Origin: UBA11164 sp002420085
Lineage (GTDB): Bacteria > Pseudomonadota > Gammaproteobacteria > Xanthomonadales > Xanthomonadaceae
Length of the DNA: 27,369 nucleotides
Assembly: GCA_031976395.1 (NCBI GenBank)
Contig: DALYLJ010000024.1
Span: 1 to 27,369 of the forward strand
Reading direction: 5' to 3'
This document shows positions 15,296 through 22,840 of this stretch, one piece after another. The notes beneath the pieces were generated by a model. It was not told where the DNA came from, did no database searches, and saw only the letters and a program-made list of their open reading frames with translations. Made by a program: the position numbers and the translations under genes. Each line of letters opens with the position of its first letter. The first letter of the stretch is position 1.

Positions 15296-16237
15296 ATGGC
15301 ACGTAAAGCCCACCACGAAGACCACGTCAATCACGAAGCCTGGGCCATCCCGTATGGCGATCTGGTGACTCTGCTGCTGGCCTTCTTCGTGGTCATGTAT
15401 GCGATCTCCTCGCTCAACGAAGGCAAGTATCGGGTGCTCGCCGATGCCATGGCCGAAGCGTTCGGTGGACCGCCGCGAGCGATCACCCCGATCCAACTCG
15501 GCACCATCGAGCCGTCCGGCAGTCGGCGCGACAGCGCACCGCCGATGAGCCGGCCGGGTGCGCGTGGGCCGATCGCACCGGTGCCGCTGCGTGACTGGCC
15601 GGAGCGACCACGGATCGTCAGGACCGCGCCGAACCCGTCGTCCGCCACGGCCGATTCGCGCGCCAGCGATGCGGCGGCCGAGTCTGCTGCCAGGGAACGT
15701 CTGGCCGAGATCTCCGCCCAGGTCGAGGATGCGCTGGCCGACATGATCGAACGCGATCTGATCCGGGTTCGACGGGAGCGACGATTCCTGGAAGTGGAAA
15801 TCCGTTCCGACATCCTGTTCGCCAGTGGCGTCGCCACGCCGGAACCGATCGCCGTGGACATCCTCGATCGCCTGGCACGGGTATTGCAGCCATTCTCGAA
15901 TCCATTGCGAATCGAAGGGCACACCGATGCGGTCCCGATCAGCACATCCATCTACCCGACCAACTGGGAGCTGTCGGCCGCTCGGGCCGCCAGTGTCGTC
16001 CATCTGTTCGCCGCACGGGCGGTGCCGGAAACGCGGATGGCGATCGTCGGCCACGCCGACACGCGCCCGATCGCCGGCAATGACACCCCGGACGGTCGGC
16101 GGCTCAATCGTCGGGTGGTGGTGGTCGTGCTGGCGCGGCCGGAGTCCGACAGCGAGCACGCGGATCAGCCGTCCGAGCCGACGCCCGAGCCGAATCAATC
16201 GATCGGATCGACCGTGAGCCAGTCCGAGGAGCAGTGA
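15296..16237 (+). CDS. motD: Flagellar motor stator protein MotD (MotB family)
   Basis: MotD pairs with MotC and anchors the stator to peptidoglycan. The 313-residue protein has a His-rich N-terminus (MARKAHHEDHVNHEAW) and one membrane helix (about 23-40) preceded by the ion-binding aspartate D22 in PYGDLVTLLLAFFVVMY. A long Pro/Ala/Arg linker with the plug region (60-135) leads to an OmpA-like peptidoglycan-binding domain (about 150-285) with EGHTDAVPI and SAARAASVV. I chose ATG 15296 because an open frame from 15182 overlaps motC without similarity. The 64-base spacer after motC contains the 12-base palindrome CGGTCGCGACCG (15247-15258). Confidence 0.93.
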   Translation: MARKAHHEDHVNHEAWAIPYGDLVTLLLAFFVVMYAISSLNEGKYRVLADAMAEAFGGPPRAITPIQLGTIEPSGSRRDSAPPMSRPGARGPIAPVPLRDWPERPRIVRTAPNPSSATADSRASDAAAESAARERLAEISAQVEDALADMIERDLIRVRRERRFLEVEIRSDILFASGVATPEPIAVDILDRLARVLQPFSNPLRIEGHTDAVPISTSIYPTNWELSAARAASVVHLFAARAVPETRMAIVGHADTRPIAGNDTPDGRRLNRRVVVVVLARPESDSEHADQPSEPTPEPNQSIGSTVSQSEEQ

Positions 16238-16239
16238 TC

Positions 16240-17007
16240 ATGCGCATCTGGGCAATCGGCAATCAAAAGGGTGGGGTCGGCAAGACCACCACCACGCTCG
16301 CCCTGGCCAGCCTGCTGGTACAGCGGCGACAGCGGGTGCTGGCGATCGATCTCGATCCGCATTCCTCGTTGACCCGCAGCATGGCTGTTCCGGTCGATCC
16401 GCCGCCGGTCGGAACCCTGGCGCTGTTCGATGGGTCGCCGCCGCCGCTGGCCGATCTGGTGCGACCATCGCCGCGATCGGGGCTGGACTTCGTCGCCGGC
16501 CAGGCCGGTCTGGCCACCCTCGAACGGACCAGCGCCAGCCGGCCGGGCCTGGGCATGGCCCTGGTTCGCGCCCTGGACGGAGTGTCCGGTTATGACAGCG
16601 TCCTGCTCGATTGTCCGCCCACGCTCGGCCTGTTGATGGTCAATGCCCTGGCCGCTGCCGATCACGTGATCGTGCCGACCCAGACCGAGCCGCTGGCCAT
16701 CCACGGCCTCAACGGCATGATCCGCACCTGCGCGATGATCGAACGCTCGCGTGGACGCGCCTGCACGCTGTCGATCCTGCCAACCCTGTTCGATCGCCGC
16801 ACCCGGATCGCCCAGGACACTCTCGACGAACTGCGCCGGAATCACGGACCACGAGTGAGTCCAGCCGTCATCCCGGTCGATACCCGGCTGCGCGCCAGCG
16901 ACCATCTGCTCGGCGATCCCGATGGCAGCGCTCGCGGCATGAGTGCCTATCGCGATGCCCTCGAATGGCTGTTGGCTCGCGATCTGCCGATGGAGTCGGC
17001 GGCATGA
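16240..17007 (+). CDS. parC: ParA-family ATPase ParC, polar positioning of chemotaxis arrays
   Basis: ParC-type ATPases distribute chemotaxis arrays to the cell poles and their daughters. The 255-residue protein starts MRIWAIGNQKGGVGKTTTTLALA with a deviant Walker A. It continues with the A' box region LAIDLDPHSSLT and a Walker B-like VLLDCPPTLGLLMVNALAAAD. I chose ATG 16240 because GAGGAG (16226-16231) lies eight bases upstream; GTG 16234 is only two bases from it, although it would overlap the motD stop. The next gene, parP, overlaps by four bases. Its place between motD and a CheW-domain protein separates it from plasmid or chromosome ParA. Confidence 0.9.
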   Translation: MRIWAIGNQKGGVGKTTTTLALASLLVQRRQRVLAIDLDPHSSLTRSMAVPVDPPPVGTLALFDGSPPPLADLVRPSPRSGLDFVAGQAGLATLERTSASRPGLGMALVRALDGVSGYDSVLLDCPPTLGLLMVNALAAADHVIVPTQTEPLAIHGLNGMIRTCAMIERSRGRACTLSILPTLFDRRTRIAQDTLDELRRNHGPRVSPAVIPVDTRLRASDHLLGDPDGSARGMSAYRDALEWLLARDLPMESAA

Positions 17008-17762
17008 GCCCGGAACTGCTCGAAGACTATCTCAGTGATCTGGTCGCTGAGGCCGGACCGACGACCGCTGCCACCGCCGGTCAGGAGCAGGCCGCCCCGC
17101 ATCCGCGCCCGGCCTTGCCCGCAGCAGACCCGCCCGAGGCGGCGCGCCCAGCATCGGCTCCGGCCACGTCTGACGCGGCCCGACCGCGAGCGATCCGCAC
17201 GGCATCGGCCGTCTCCTTGCCGCAGTTGCGCGCGGCGTCGCCGACCGAGCAGCCGCGTTCGCCACCGGTGGCCCGTCCGGCCGCAATTCGCGGTGTGCCG
17301 GCGGTGAAGGACACGCCCGGCCCGACCCCGGTGCGACCGACCCCGACCGTGTCCTGGCTGTCGTTCCGGCTGGGCGAACAACCGTTCGCAATCGAAGTGG
17401 TCAAGGCTCAGGAAGTGCTGCTGGTGCCCGACATCGTGCCGGTGCGCGGCACCGATGTCGCCTTGCTCGGCCTGATCAATCTGCGCGGGCTGCTGGTGCC
17501 GGTGCTCGATCTGGCCCAGCGCCTGGCCTTGCCGTCGGTGCCGTTCGATGAACACAGCCGAGTGATCGTGCTGGAAGCCGATGGCACCTGCCTCGGCCTC
17601 AAGGTGTCGGCGGTTGGCGATGTGGTCGCGATTACCACCGAGGCCATCGAGACGATCGAACCGGGCCTGCTCGATCGCGGCAATCGCTTCATTCGCGGTG
17701 TCTGCCGGATCGGAGCGGCACCGACCATCCTGCTGTCGGCCGACGCCCTGCTGGCCGGCTGA
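17004..17762 (+). CDS. parP: ParP, CheW-domain coupling protein with proline-rich N-terminus
   Basis: ParP proteins join ParC to the chemotaxis array and stabilise CheA at the pole. The 252-residue product begins with a short acidic helix (MSPELLEDYLSDLVAEAG). A disordered Ala/Pro/Arg-rich segment follows (about 20-115), then a CheW-like (AIF) domain from about 116 to 248 with WLSFRLGEQPFAIEVVKAQEVL and LLGLINLRGLLVPVLDL. It starts at an ATGA overlap with parC. It could be called a CheW, but the long N-terminus and adjacency to parC favour ParP. It is the only CheW-like protein in the first system within this window. Confidence 0.85.
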   Translation: MSPELLEDYLSDLVAEAGPTTAATAGQEQAAPHPRPALPAADPPEAARPASAPATSDAARPRAIRTASAVSLPQLRAASPTEQPRSPPVARPAAIRGVPAVKDTPGPTPVRPTPTVSWLSFRLGEQPFAIEVVKAQEVLLVPDIVPVRGTDVALLGLINLRGLLVPVLDLAQRLALPSVPFDEHSRVIVLEADGTCLGLKVSAVGDVVAITTEAIETIEPGLLDRGNRFIRGVCRIGAAPTILLSADALLAG

Positions 17763-17801
17763 GCACGGCGGTCGCAGGGCATCGAACCACGGTTGCTGCG
17801 C

Positions 17802-17828
17802 TCAAGTTTCGATACCGGACTCCGATAT
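17802..17828 (+). promoter_or_regulatory. Sigma-28 (FliA) promoter for the second chemotaxis operon
   Basis: TCAAGTTT (17802-17809), an 11-base spacer and TCCGATAT (17821-17828) match the FliA consensus TAAAGTTT-N11-GCCGATAA at 13 of 16 fixed positions with exact spacing. Transcription would begin near 17835. It lies in the 101-base gap after parP and is well placed to drive STAS-cheY-cheA-cheW-mcp-cheR-cheD-cheB. It rules out a TTG start at 17828 for the STAS gene. Confidence 0.75.
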
Positions 17829-17863
17829 TGGACACGAACCCCCTTCAAACACAGGTGTCGTCG

Positions 17864-18142
17864 ATGGCCGCCGTCGATCTCGGGCCGGATCTTGGAATCG
17901 AAGCCGCAGCGCAGCTCAAGTCCTTGCTGGAGCCCCATTTGAAAACCCGTCGCAGCGTCGTGCTGTCCGCTGACGACGTCTCGCGCATCCACGGTGCCAG
18001 CATGCAACTGCTGTACGCCTTCGTCCGCGAGCGGACCCTGTCGGGGCGCAAGACCCGGCTCGATGGCGCCGACCCGAAGCTGGTCGCCGCCGCACGCACC
18101 CTGGGAATGACCGAAACGCTGGGCCTGGAGGACGCACGATGA
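17864..18142 (+). CDS. STAS-domain protein of the chemotaxis operon
   Basis: The 92-residue product is a single STAS domain, the fold of anti-sigma-factor antagonists and MlaB. It begins VDLGPDLGIEAAAQLKSLL (first strand and helix) and carries SVVLSADDVSRIHGASMQLLYAF, where family members have a Ser/Thr near the start of the second helix. By eye that position is Gly or Ala here, so regulation by serine phosphorylation at the usual place is doubtful. ATG 17864 is preceded by AGGTG (17853-17857, six bases spacing). An in-frame TTG at 17828 falls in the predicted -10 element. The stop overlaps cheY2 (ATGA), so the two are probably made in fixed ratio. Its partner and role are unknown. Confidence 0.85.
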   Translation: MAAVDLGPDLGIEAAAQLKSLLEPHLKTRRSVVLSADDVSRIHGASMQLLYAFVRERTLSGRKTRLDGADPKLVAAARTLGMTETLGLEDAR

Positions 18143-18507
18143 GCGCAACCCGTATTCTCGCCGTGGACGATTCGGCATCGATGCGCCAGATGGTCGGCTT
18201 TGCCCTGACCCAGGCCGGATTCGATGTCGTCGAAGCCGAAGATGGTGTGGTGGCACTGGCCAAGGCCAAACGCGATCGCTTCAATGCCGTGGTCGCTGAC
18301 GTCAACATGCCGAACATGGACGGCATCAGCCTGATCCGTGCCCTGCGCCAGTTGCCCGATTACCGCTTCACGCCGCTGTTGATGCTGACCACCGAGGCCG
18401 GCATGGACAAGAAGCAGGAGGGCAAGGCGGCCGGTGCCACCGGCTGGCTGGTCAAGCCGTTCAATCCCGAGCAGTTGATCGCCACCCTGCGCAAAGTGCT
18501 GGGTTGA
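18139..18507 (+). CDS. cheY: CheY-like response regulator (second system)
   Basis: This is a single receiver domain of 122 residues. It has the acid pair D10/D11 in AVDDSASMRQM, phosphoacceptor D54 in VADVNMPNMDG, the switch Thr in MLTTEAG and the conserved Lys in VKPF. It differs clearly from CheY1 (no DWNMPG, different start) and resembles receivers encoded next to Che2-type CheA, so its output may not be the motor. It overlaps the STAS gene by four bases and abuts cheA2. Confidence 0.94.
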   Translation: MSATRILAVDDSASMRQMVGFALTQAGFDVVEAEDGVVALAKAKRDRFNAVVADVNMPNMDGISLIRALRQLPDYRFTPLLMLTTEAGMDKKQEGKAAGATGWLVKPFNPEQLIATLRKVLG

Positions 18508-18512
18508 TCGCC

Positions 18513-20561
18513 ATGGCCATCGATCTCGCACGGTTTCATGCCACCTTCTTCGAGGAAAGTCGGGAAGGTCTGGATGTCATGGAGTCCGGCCTGCTCGGAC
18601 TGGAGGCGGGTGAAGGTTCGGCCGAAGCGATCAATTCGGTCTTCCGCGCCGCCCACTCGATCAAGGGCGGTGCCGGCACCTTCGGATTCACTGCCGTATC
18701 CGGCTTCACCCATCACCTGGAGACCCTGCTCGACGGCATGCGTTCGGGTCAGCGCCCGATCGCTGCCGAAGGCATCGAGACCCTGCTGGGTGCCGTCGAT
18801 GTCCTGCGCGGCCTGCTGGCCGCCGCCGAACACGGCGATCCGATCGACGGCGATGCCGTCGCTGCGTCCGAAGCCCGGCTGCGCGCCTTGCTGAATGCCC
18901 CGTCGAGCGGCGGTGCCAGCGCTGCCTCGGTTGCCACCGTCGCGCCGGCAAGGGCTGCGACCGGCGGTTGGTCGATCGCCTTCAAGCCCGACCCGGACCT
19001 GTTCCAGAGCGGCAATGACCCACTGCGCATCTTCGGCGAACTGGAACGTCACGGGCCGCTCAATGCCCGTTGCATCGACGAGGCGTTGCCGGGTTTCGCC
19101 GAGATCGATCCGTTCGTGTCCTACCTGGCCTGGCATCTGGCGCTCGAAGCGCCGGTCGAAGCCAGTGCCGTCGAGGATGCCTTCGCCTGGGTCGAGGATC
19201 AGTGCGAACTGCGCATCGAAGCGCTCGGCAGCGCCCGCCGGCAGGCCGTCAGCGGTGCTGACCACGACCACGATCCAGTTGCTGCCGAGCGTGCCGGATC
19301 GCTGCCGGTCGCCAGTACCGGTGTTGCCGCGACCGGCGCCACGGCCGGTGCGATCGGCGGTGGCAGCGCAGCAGCGGGCACGGCGGCCACCAGCGAAGGC
19401 TCGCTGCGGGTCAATGTCGGCAAGGTCGATGCCCTGATCAACCTGGTCGGCGAACTGGTCATCACCCAGGCGATGCTCCAGCAACTCTCGGAGTCACTCG
19501 ATCCGGTGCTCAACGAGAAGCTGTTGAACGGCCTCAATCAACTCGATCGCAACACACGCGACCTCCAGGAAGCGGTGATGAGCGTGCGCATGCTGCCGGT
19601 CGAGTTCGTGTTCAGCCGGTTCCCGCGTCTGGCCCGCGATCTGGCCGGCAAGCTGGGCAAGAAACTGCGGCTGAAGACGGTCGGTGAAAGCACCGAACTC
19701 GACAAGAGCGTGATCGAAAAGATCACCGACCCACTGGTGCATCTGGTCCGCAACGCTATCGATCACGGCATCGAACTGCCGGAGGCACGGCGTGCCGCCG
19801 GCAAGGACGAGACCGGCACGCTCAGTCTGAAAGCTTCGCACCAGGGTGGTCACATCGTCATCGAGATCGAGGACGACGGTGCCGGCCTCAATCGCGAGCG
19901 CATTCTCGCCAAGGCCGCCGAGCGTGGCCTGCCTGGTTCCGACGCCATGAGCGATGCCGAGGTCTGGCAATTGATCTTCGCGCCCGGCTTCTCGACCGCC
20001 GCCGAGGTCACCGACCTGTCCGGTCGCGGCGTCGGCATGGATGTGGTCAAGAAGAACATCGCCGCGCTCGGCGGCGAGGTGCAGATTCACAGTCAGGCCG
20101 GGCGCGGCACCCGGATCGCGATCAAGCTGCCGTTGACGCTGGCGATCCTCGACGGCATGTCGGTGGCGGTCGGTGGCGAGACCTACATCATCCCGCTCAA
20201 TTTCATCATCGAATCGCTGACCCCGACCGCGACCGACATCAAGTCGGTCGGTGGCGCCGGCCGCCTGCTCAAGGTGCGCGACGACTACCTGCCGCTGCAT
20301 CGGATGCATGACGTGTTCCGAGTACCGCCCGCCGATCGCCGCGATGACCGCCGGACCGTAGTTCTGCTGGAAGCCGACGGCAAGAAGGTGGCGATGGAAG
20401 TCGACGAACTGGTCGGTCAACAGCAGGTCGTGATCAAGAGTCTGGAAAGCAACTACCGCCGCGTCCATGGAATTTCGGGCGCGACCATCATGGGTGACGG
20501 TCGGGTGGCGCTGATCGTCGATGTCGGTGGTCTCGCGCGTGGCCTGTCGGCTGCTGCCTGA
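18513..20561 (+). CDS. cheA: Chemotaxis histidine kinase CheA (second system, with P2 domain)
   Basis: The 682-residue kinase has P1/Hpt with H48 in AHSIKGGAGTFG and a P2-like domain (about 152-240, starting GGWSIAFKPDPDLFQSGNDPL) for response-regulator docking. An Ala/Gly-rich linker (265-295) leads to P3 (about 298-372) and P4, with N box HLVRNAIDHG (410-419), G1 EDDGAGLN (453-460) and G2 GRGVGMD (504-510). P5 runs from about 540 to 675. It is distinct from CheA1 in possessing P2 and in its P3-P5 sequence. I chose ATG 18513; a TTG at 18504 overlapping the cheY2 stop would add MIA. Its receptor, coupling and adaptation genes follow directly. Confidence 0.95.
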   Translation: MAIDLARFHATFFEESREGLDVMESGLLGLEAGEGSAEAINSVFRAAHSIKGGAGTFGFTAVSGFTHHLETLLDGMRSGQRPIAAEGIETLLGAVDVLRGLLAAAEHGDPIDGDAVAASEARLRALLNAPSSGGASAASVATVAPARAATGGWSIAFKPDPDLFQSGNDPLRIFGELERHGPLNARCIDEALPGFAEIDPFVSYLAWHLALEAPVEASAVEDAFAWVEDQCELRIEALGSARRQAVSGADHDHDPVAAERAGSLPVASTGVAATGATAGAIGGGSAAAGTAATSEGSLRVNVGKVDALINLVGELVITQAMLQQLSESLDPVLNEKLLNGLNQLDRNTRDLQEAVMSVRMLPVEFVFSRFPRLARDLAGKLGKKLRLKTVGESTELDKSVIEKITDPLVHLVRNAIDHGIELPEARRAAGKDETGTLSLKASHQGGHIVIEIEDDGAGLNRERILAKAAERGLPGSDAMSDAEVWQLIFAPGFSTAAEVTDLSGRGVGMDVVKKNIAALGGEVQIHSQAGRGTRIAIKLPLTLAILDGMSVAVGGETYIIPLNFIIESLTPTATDIKSVGGAGRLLKVRDDYLPLHRMHDVFRVPPADRRDDRRTVVLLEADGKKVAMEVDELVGQQQVVIKSLESNYRRVHGISGATIMGDGRVALIVDVGGLARGLSAAA

Positions 20562-20616
20562 GGCCACGCTGACCCGACACCACTCACATGCGCCACACAG
20601 CAACGGAGAACCAGCG

Positions 20617-21135
20617 ATGAGCGTCAGCGCGGAAACCGCGATTCATGGCGCCGCAGAACCGACCGGCCGCCCCGGTCGCAGCATCAGCGGCGAGTACCTC
20701 ACATTCACCCTCGGCGAGGAGGAGTTCGGCGTCGATATCCTCAAGGTCCAGGAAATCCGTGGCTATGACACGGTCACCCGAATCCCCGACTCACCGCACT
20801 TCATCAAGGGCGTGATCAACCTGCGCGGCACCATCGTGCCGGTGATCGACATGCGCCTCAAGCTCAACCTCGAACGTGCCGACTACAGCGATCTGACCGT
20901 GATGATCGTGCTCAACCTGGGCGAGCGGGTGGTCGGCATGGTCGTCGATGGCGTGTCCGACGTGATCGCCCTCGGCAGCGAACAGATTCGCCCGCCACCG
21001 GAATTCGACGGGCAGTTCGACACCCAGTACATCACCGGTATCGGCGCCCTGGAGCAACGGATGCTCATCCTCATCGACATCGACCGCCTGATCTCCGGCG
21101 GTGCCCTGTCCACCATCCCGCCCCAGACCCACTGA
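20617..21135 (+). CDS. cheW: Chemotaxis coupling protein CheW
   Basis: CheW links receptor tips to the CheA P5 domain. The 172-residue product has a 25-residue variable N-terminus and a complete CheW domain. The domain includes EYLTFTLGEEEFGVDILKVQEIRGY, IPDSPHFIKGVINLRGTIVPVIDMRLKL and VVDGVSDVIALGSEQIRPPPEF. ATG 20617 has CGGAGAA about eight bases upstream; a start at 20521 would overlap cheA2. A 15-base gap separates it from the receptor gene. Confidence 0.97.
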   Translation: MSVSAETAIHGAAEPTGRPGRSISGEYLTFTLGEEEFGVDILKVQEIRGYDTVTRIPDSPHFIKGVINLRGTIVPVIDMRLKLNLERADYSDLTVMIVLNLGERVVGMVVDGVSDVIALGSEQIRPPPEFDGQFDTQYITGIGALEQRMLILIDIDRLISGGALSTIPPQTH

Positions 21136-21150
21136 TACAGGAATCCGATC

Positions 21151-21570
21151 ATGAGCAGCCTGCCCAACCCCATTCCCGGTAACGAAACCATCAGCGACGC
21201 ACGGGCCGATGCGCGTATGGCCGAACTCGAAAGCATCGTCGCCGCCATCAACACGTCGCAAGCGACCATCGAATTCAACCTCGACGGCACGATCATCACC
21301 GCCAACCGAAACTTTCTCGATGCGATCGGCTACTCGCTCGACGAGATCGTCGGCAAGCACCACAGCCTGTTCGTCGAGCCGTCCTATCGCGACAGCATGG
21401 AGTATCGGGCGTTCTGGACCAAACTTGGCCGTGGCGAATACGATGCCGCCCAGTACAAGCGGATCGCCAAGGGCGGTCGCGAGATCTGGATCCAGGCCAG
21501 TTACAACCCGGTGCTCGATGCCAACGGCAAGCCCTACAAGGTGGTGAAGTTCGCCACTGACATCACGGCC
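21151..21570 (+). CDS. Methyl-accepting chemotaxis protein, N-terminal part with PAS domain (interrupted by assembly gap)
   Basis: The visible 140 residues start at ATG 21151 (GGAATC nearby is a weak ribosome site). They contain no membrane segment, only a short leader helix (18-35) and one PAS domain (about 36-138). The PAS domain carries EFNLDGTIITANRNFLDAIGY and EIVGKHHSLFVEPSYR, and near its end IWIQASYNP and VVKFATDIT. The receptor is therefore probably cytosolic, as with Aer2/McpB of the Pseudomonas Che2 cluster. The reading frame runs into N bases. PAS domains ending ATDIT in such receptors are often followed by a second, very similar PAS. The ligand or cofactor cannot be told from the sequence. 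Confidence 0.9.
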
Positions 21571-21670
21571 NNNNNNNNNNNNNNNNNNNNNNNNNNNNNN
21601 NNNNNNNNNNNNNNNNNNNNNNNNNNNNNNNNNNNNNNNNNNNNNNNNNNNNNNNNNNNNNNNNNNNNNN
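21571..21670. other. Assembly gap of 100 N
   Basis: Exactly 100 undetermined bases interrupt the receptor gene, most likely a scaffolder placeholder of unknown true length. The open frames on either side are one base out of phase with a 100-base spacer, so if this is a single gene the true gap must be a multiple of three. Confidence 0.98.
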
Positions 21671-22636
21671 CAGTTGACCGACATCATCAGCCAGATCAAG
21701 GCCAGCACCGACACCATCAATACCGCAGCCGGTGAGATCGCATCCGGCAATGCCGATCTGTCGCAGCGGACCGAGGAGCAGGCGGCCTCGCTGGAGGAGA
21801 CCGCATCGTCGATGGAGGAACTGACCAGCACCGTGCGCCAGAATGCCGAGAACGCGCGTCAGGCCAACCAGTTGGCGATCGGCGCGGCGGAAGTGGCGGG
21901 CAAGGGTGGCGACGTGGTCAGCCAGGTGGTGACCACCATGAGTGCGATCACCGAGTCGTCGAAGAAGATCGTCGACATCATCAGCGTGATCGACGGTATC
22001 GCCTTCCAGACCAACATCCTGGCATTGAACGCGGCAGTGGAAGCGGCGCGTGCCGGCGAGCAGGGTCGCGGCTTTGCGGTGGTGGCCTCCGAGGTGCGTT
22101 CGCTGGCTCAGCGTTCGGCCGGCGCCGCCAAGGAAATCAAATCGCTGATCGGCGATTCGGTCGAGAAGGTCGAGAACGGCTCGGCCCTGGTCGAGCAGGC
22201 TGGCAAGACCATGAGCGAGATCGTCACCAGCGTCAAGCGGGTGACCGACATCATGGCCGAGATCAGCGCTGCTTCGCAGGAGCAGAGTGCCGGCATCGAG
22301 CAGGTCAACACCACCGTTACCCAGATGGACGAGGTCACCCAGCAGAACGCCGCCCTGGTCGAGCAAGCCTCGGCCGCCGCACGCTCGCTGGAAGAGCAGG
22401 CCAGCGGTCTGTCGGAGCTGGTCAGTCGCTTCGTGCTGGAGCAGGGTGCCAGCGTTGCGCCGAGCCGAGTCGAGCGCGAGCGGCCGGCTGTCGTGCCGGT
22501 GCGTCGTCCGGCTTCGCCGGCTCCGACTGCCAGCCGGCCCGGCAAGCCGGTCGCCCACGACCCTCGGGTGGTTCGACCGCGCGCCCGTGCGGCGGGTGCC
22601 AACGGCGCCAGTGAGCAGCACTGGCAGGAGTTCTGA
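21671..22636 (+). CDS. Methyl-accepting chemotaxis protein, C-terminal signalling part with HWQEF tether
   Basis: This 321-residue piece continues the receptor after the gap. It holds the adaptation helix LSQRTEEQAASLEETASSM and the highly conserved hairpin tip IAFQTNILALNAAVEAARAGEQGRGFAVVASEVR that contacts CheA and CheW. The returning helix follows, with AASQEQSAGIEQVN and QQNAALVEQA. The length between tip and adaptation helices suits a short (36-heptad type) receptor, though I did not count heptads rigorously. A Pro/Arg/Ala-rich flexible tail of about 70 residues ends in HWQEF (22619-22633), matching the xWxxF pentapeptide that tethers CheR and CheB. Glutamate pairs and QQ positions are plausible CheR/CheB/CheD substrates. 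Confidence 0.95.
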   Translation, partial: QLTDIISQIKASTDTINTAAGEIASGNADLSQRTEEQAASLEETASSMEELTSTVRQNAENARQANQLAIGAAEVAGKGGDVVSQVVTTMSAITESSKKIVDIISVIDGIAFQTNILALNAAVEAARAGEQGRGFAVVASEVRSLAQRSAGAAKEIKSLIGDSVEKVENGSALVEQAGKTMSEIVTSVKRVTDIMAEISAASQEQSAGIEQVNTTVTQMDEVTQQNAALVEQASAAARSLEEQASGLSELVSRFVLEQGASVAPSRVERERPAVVPVRRPASPAPTASRPGKPVAHDPRVVRPRARAAGANGASEQHWQEF

Positions 22637-22646
22637 GGCCACCCGC

Positions 22647-22665
22647 CCTGCCCGGATCGGGCAGG
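22647..22665 (+). terminator. Hairpin after the receptor gene (possible attenuator or mRNA stabiliser)
   Basis: CCTGCCCG (22647-22654) pairs perfectly with CGGGCAGG (22658-22665) around a GAT loop, 11 bases after the receptor stop. A second copy of GATCGGGCAGG begins at 22673, so an alternative pairing exists. No T-run follows, so full termination is unlikely. Reduced expression of cheR-cheD-cheB relative to the receptor would be a sensible effect. Confidence 0.4.
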
Positions 22666-22840
22666 CAGGATCGATCGGGCAGGGACGCCCGGTCGATGTC
22701 GACCAACCCGGTCGAGCCGCATTCCCCCACGTATTTCCTGATACGACAGCACGGCGGTCGTTGCTGCGGACGGCGTCCGAACCACCGCCAGGCCGCCCCA
22801 ACCGCACGCTATCCCCCACCCTGCAAGGTGCATCCCCGGC

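Noticed and set aside
17828..17863. TTG start giving a 12-residue longer STAS protein
   Set aside because: It lies in the -10 element of the predicted sigma-28 promoter and has no ribosome site, whereas ATG 17864 has AGGTG upstream.
21151..22636. Frameshift in the receptor gene
   Set aside because: The phase change coincides exactly with 100 placeholder N bases, so it reflects unknown gap length and not a mutation.
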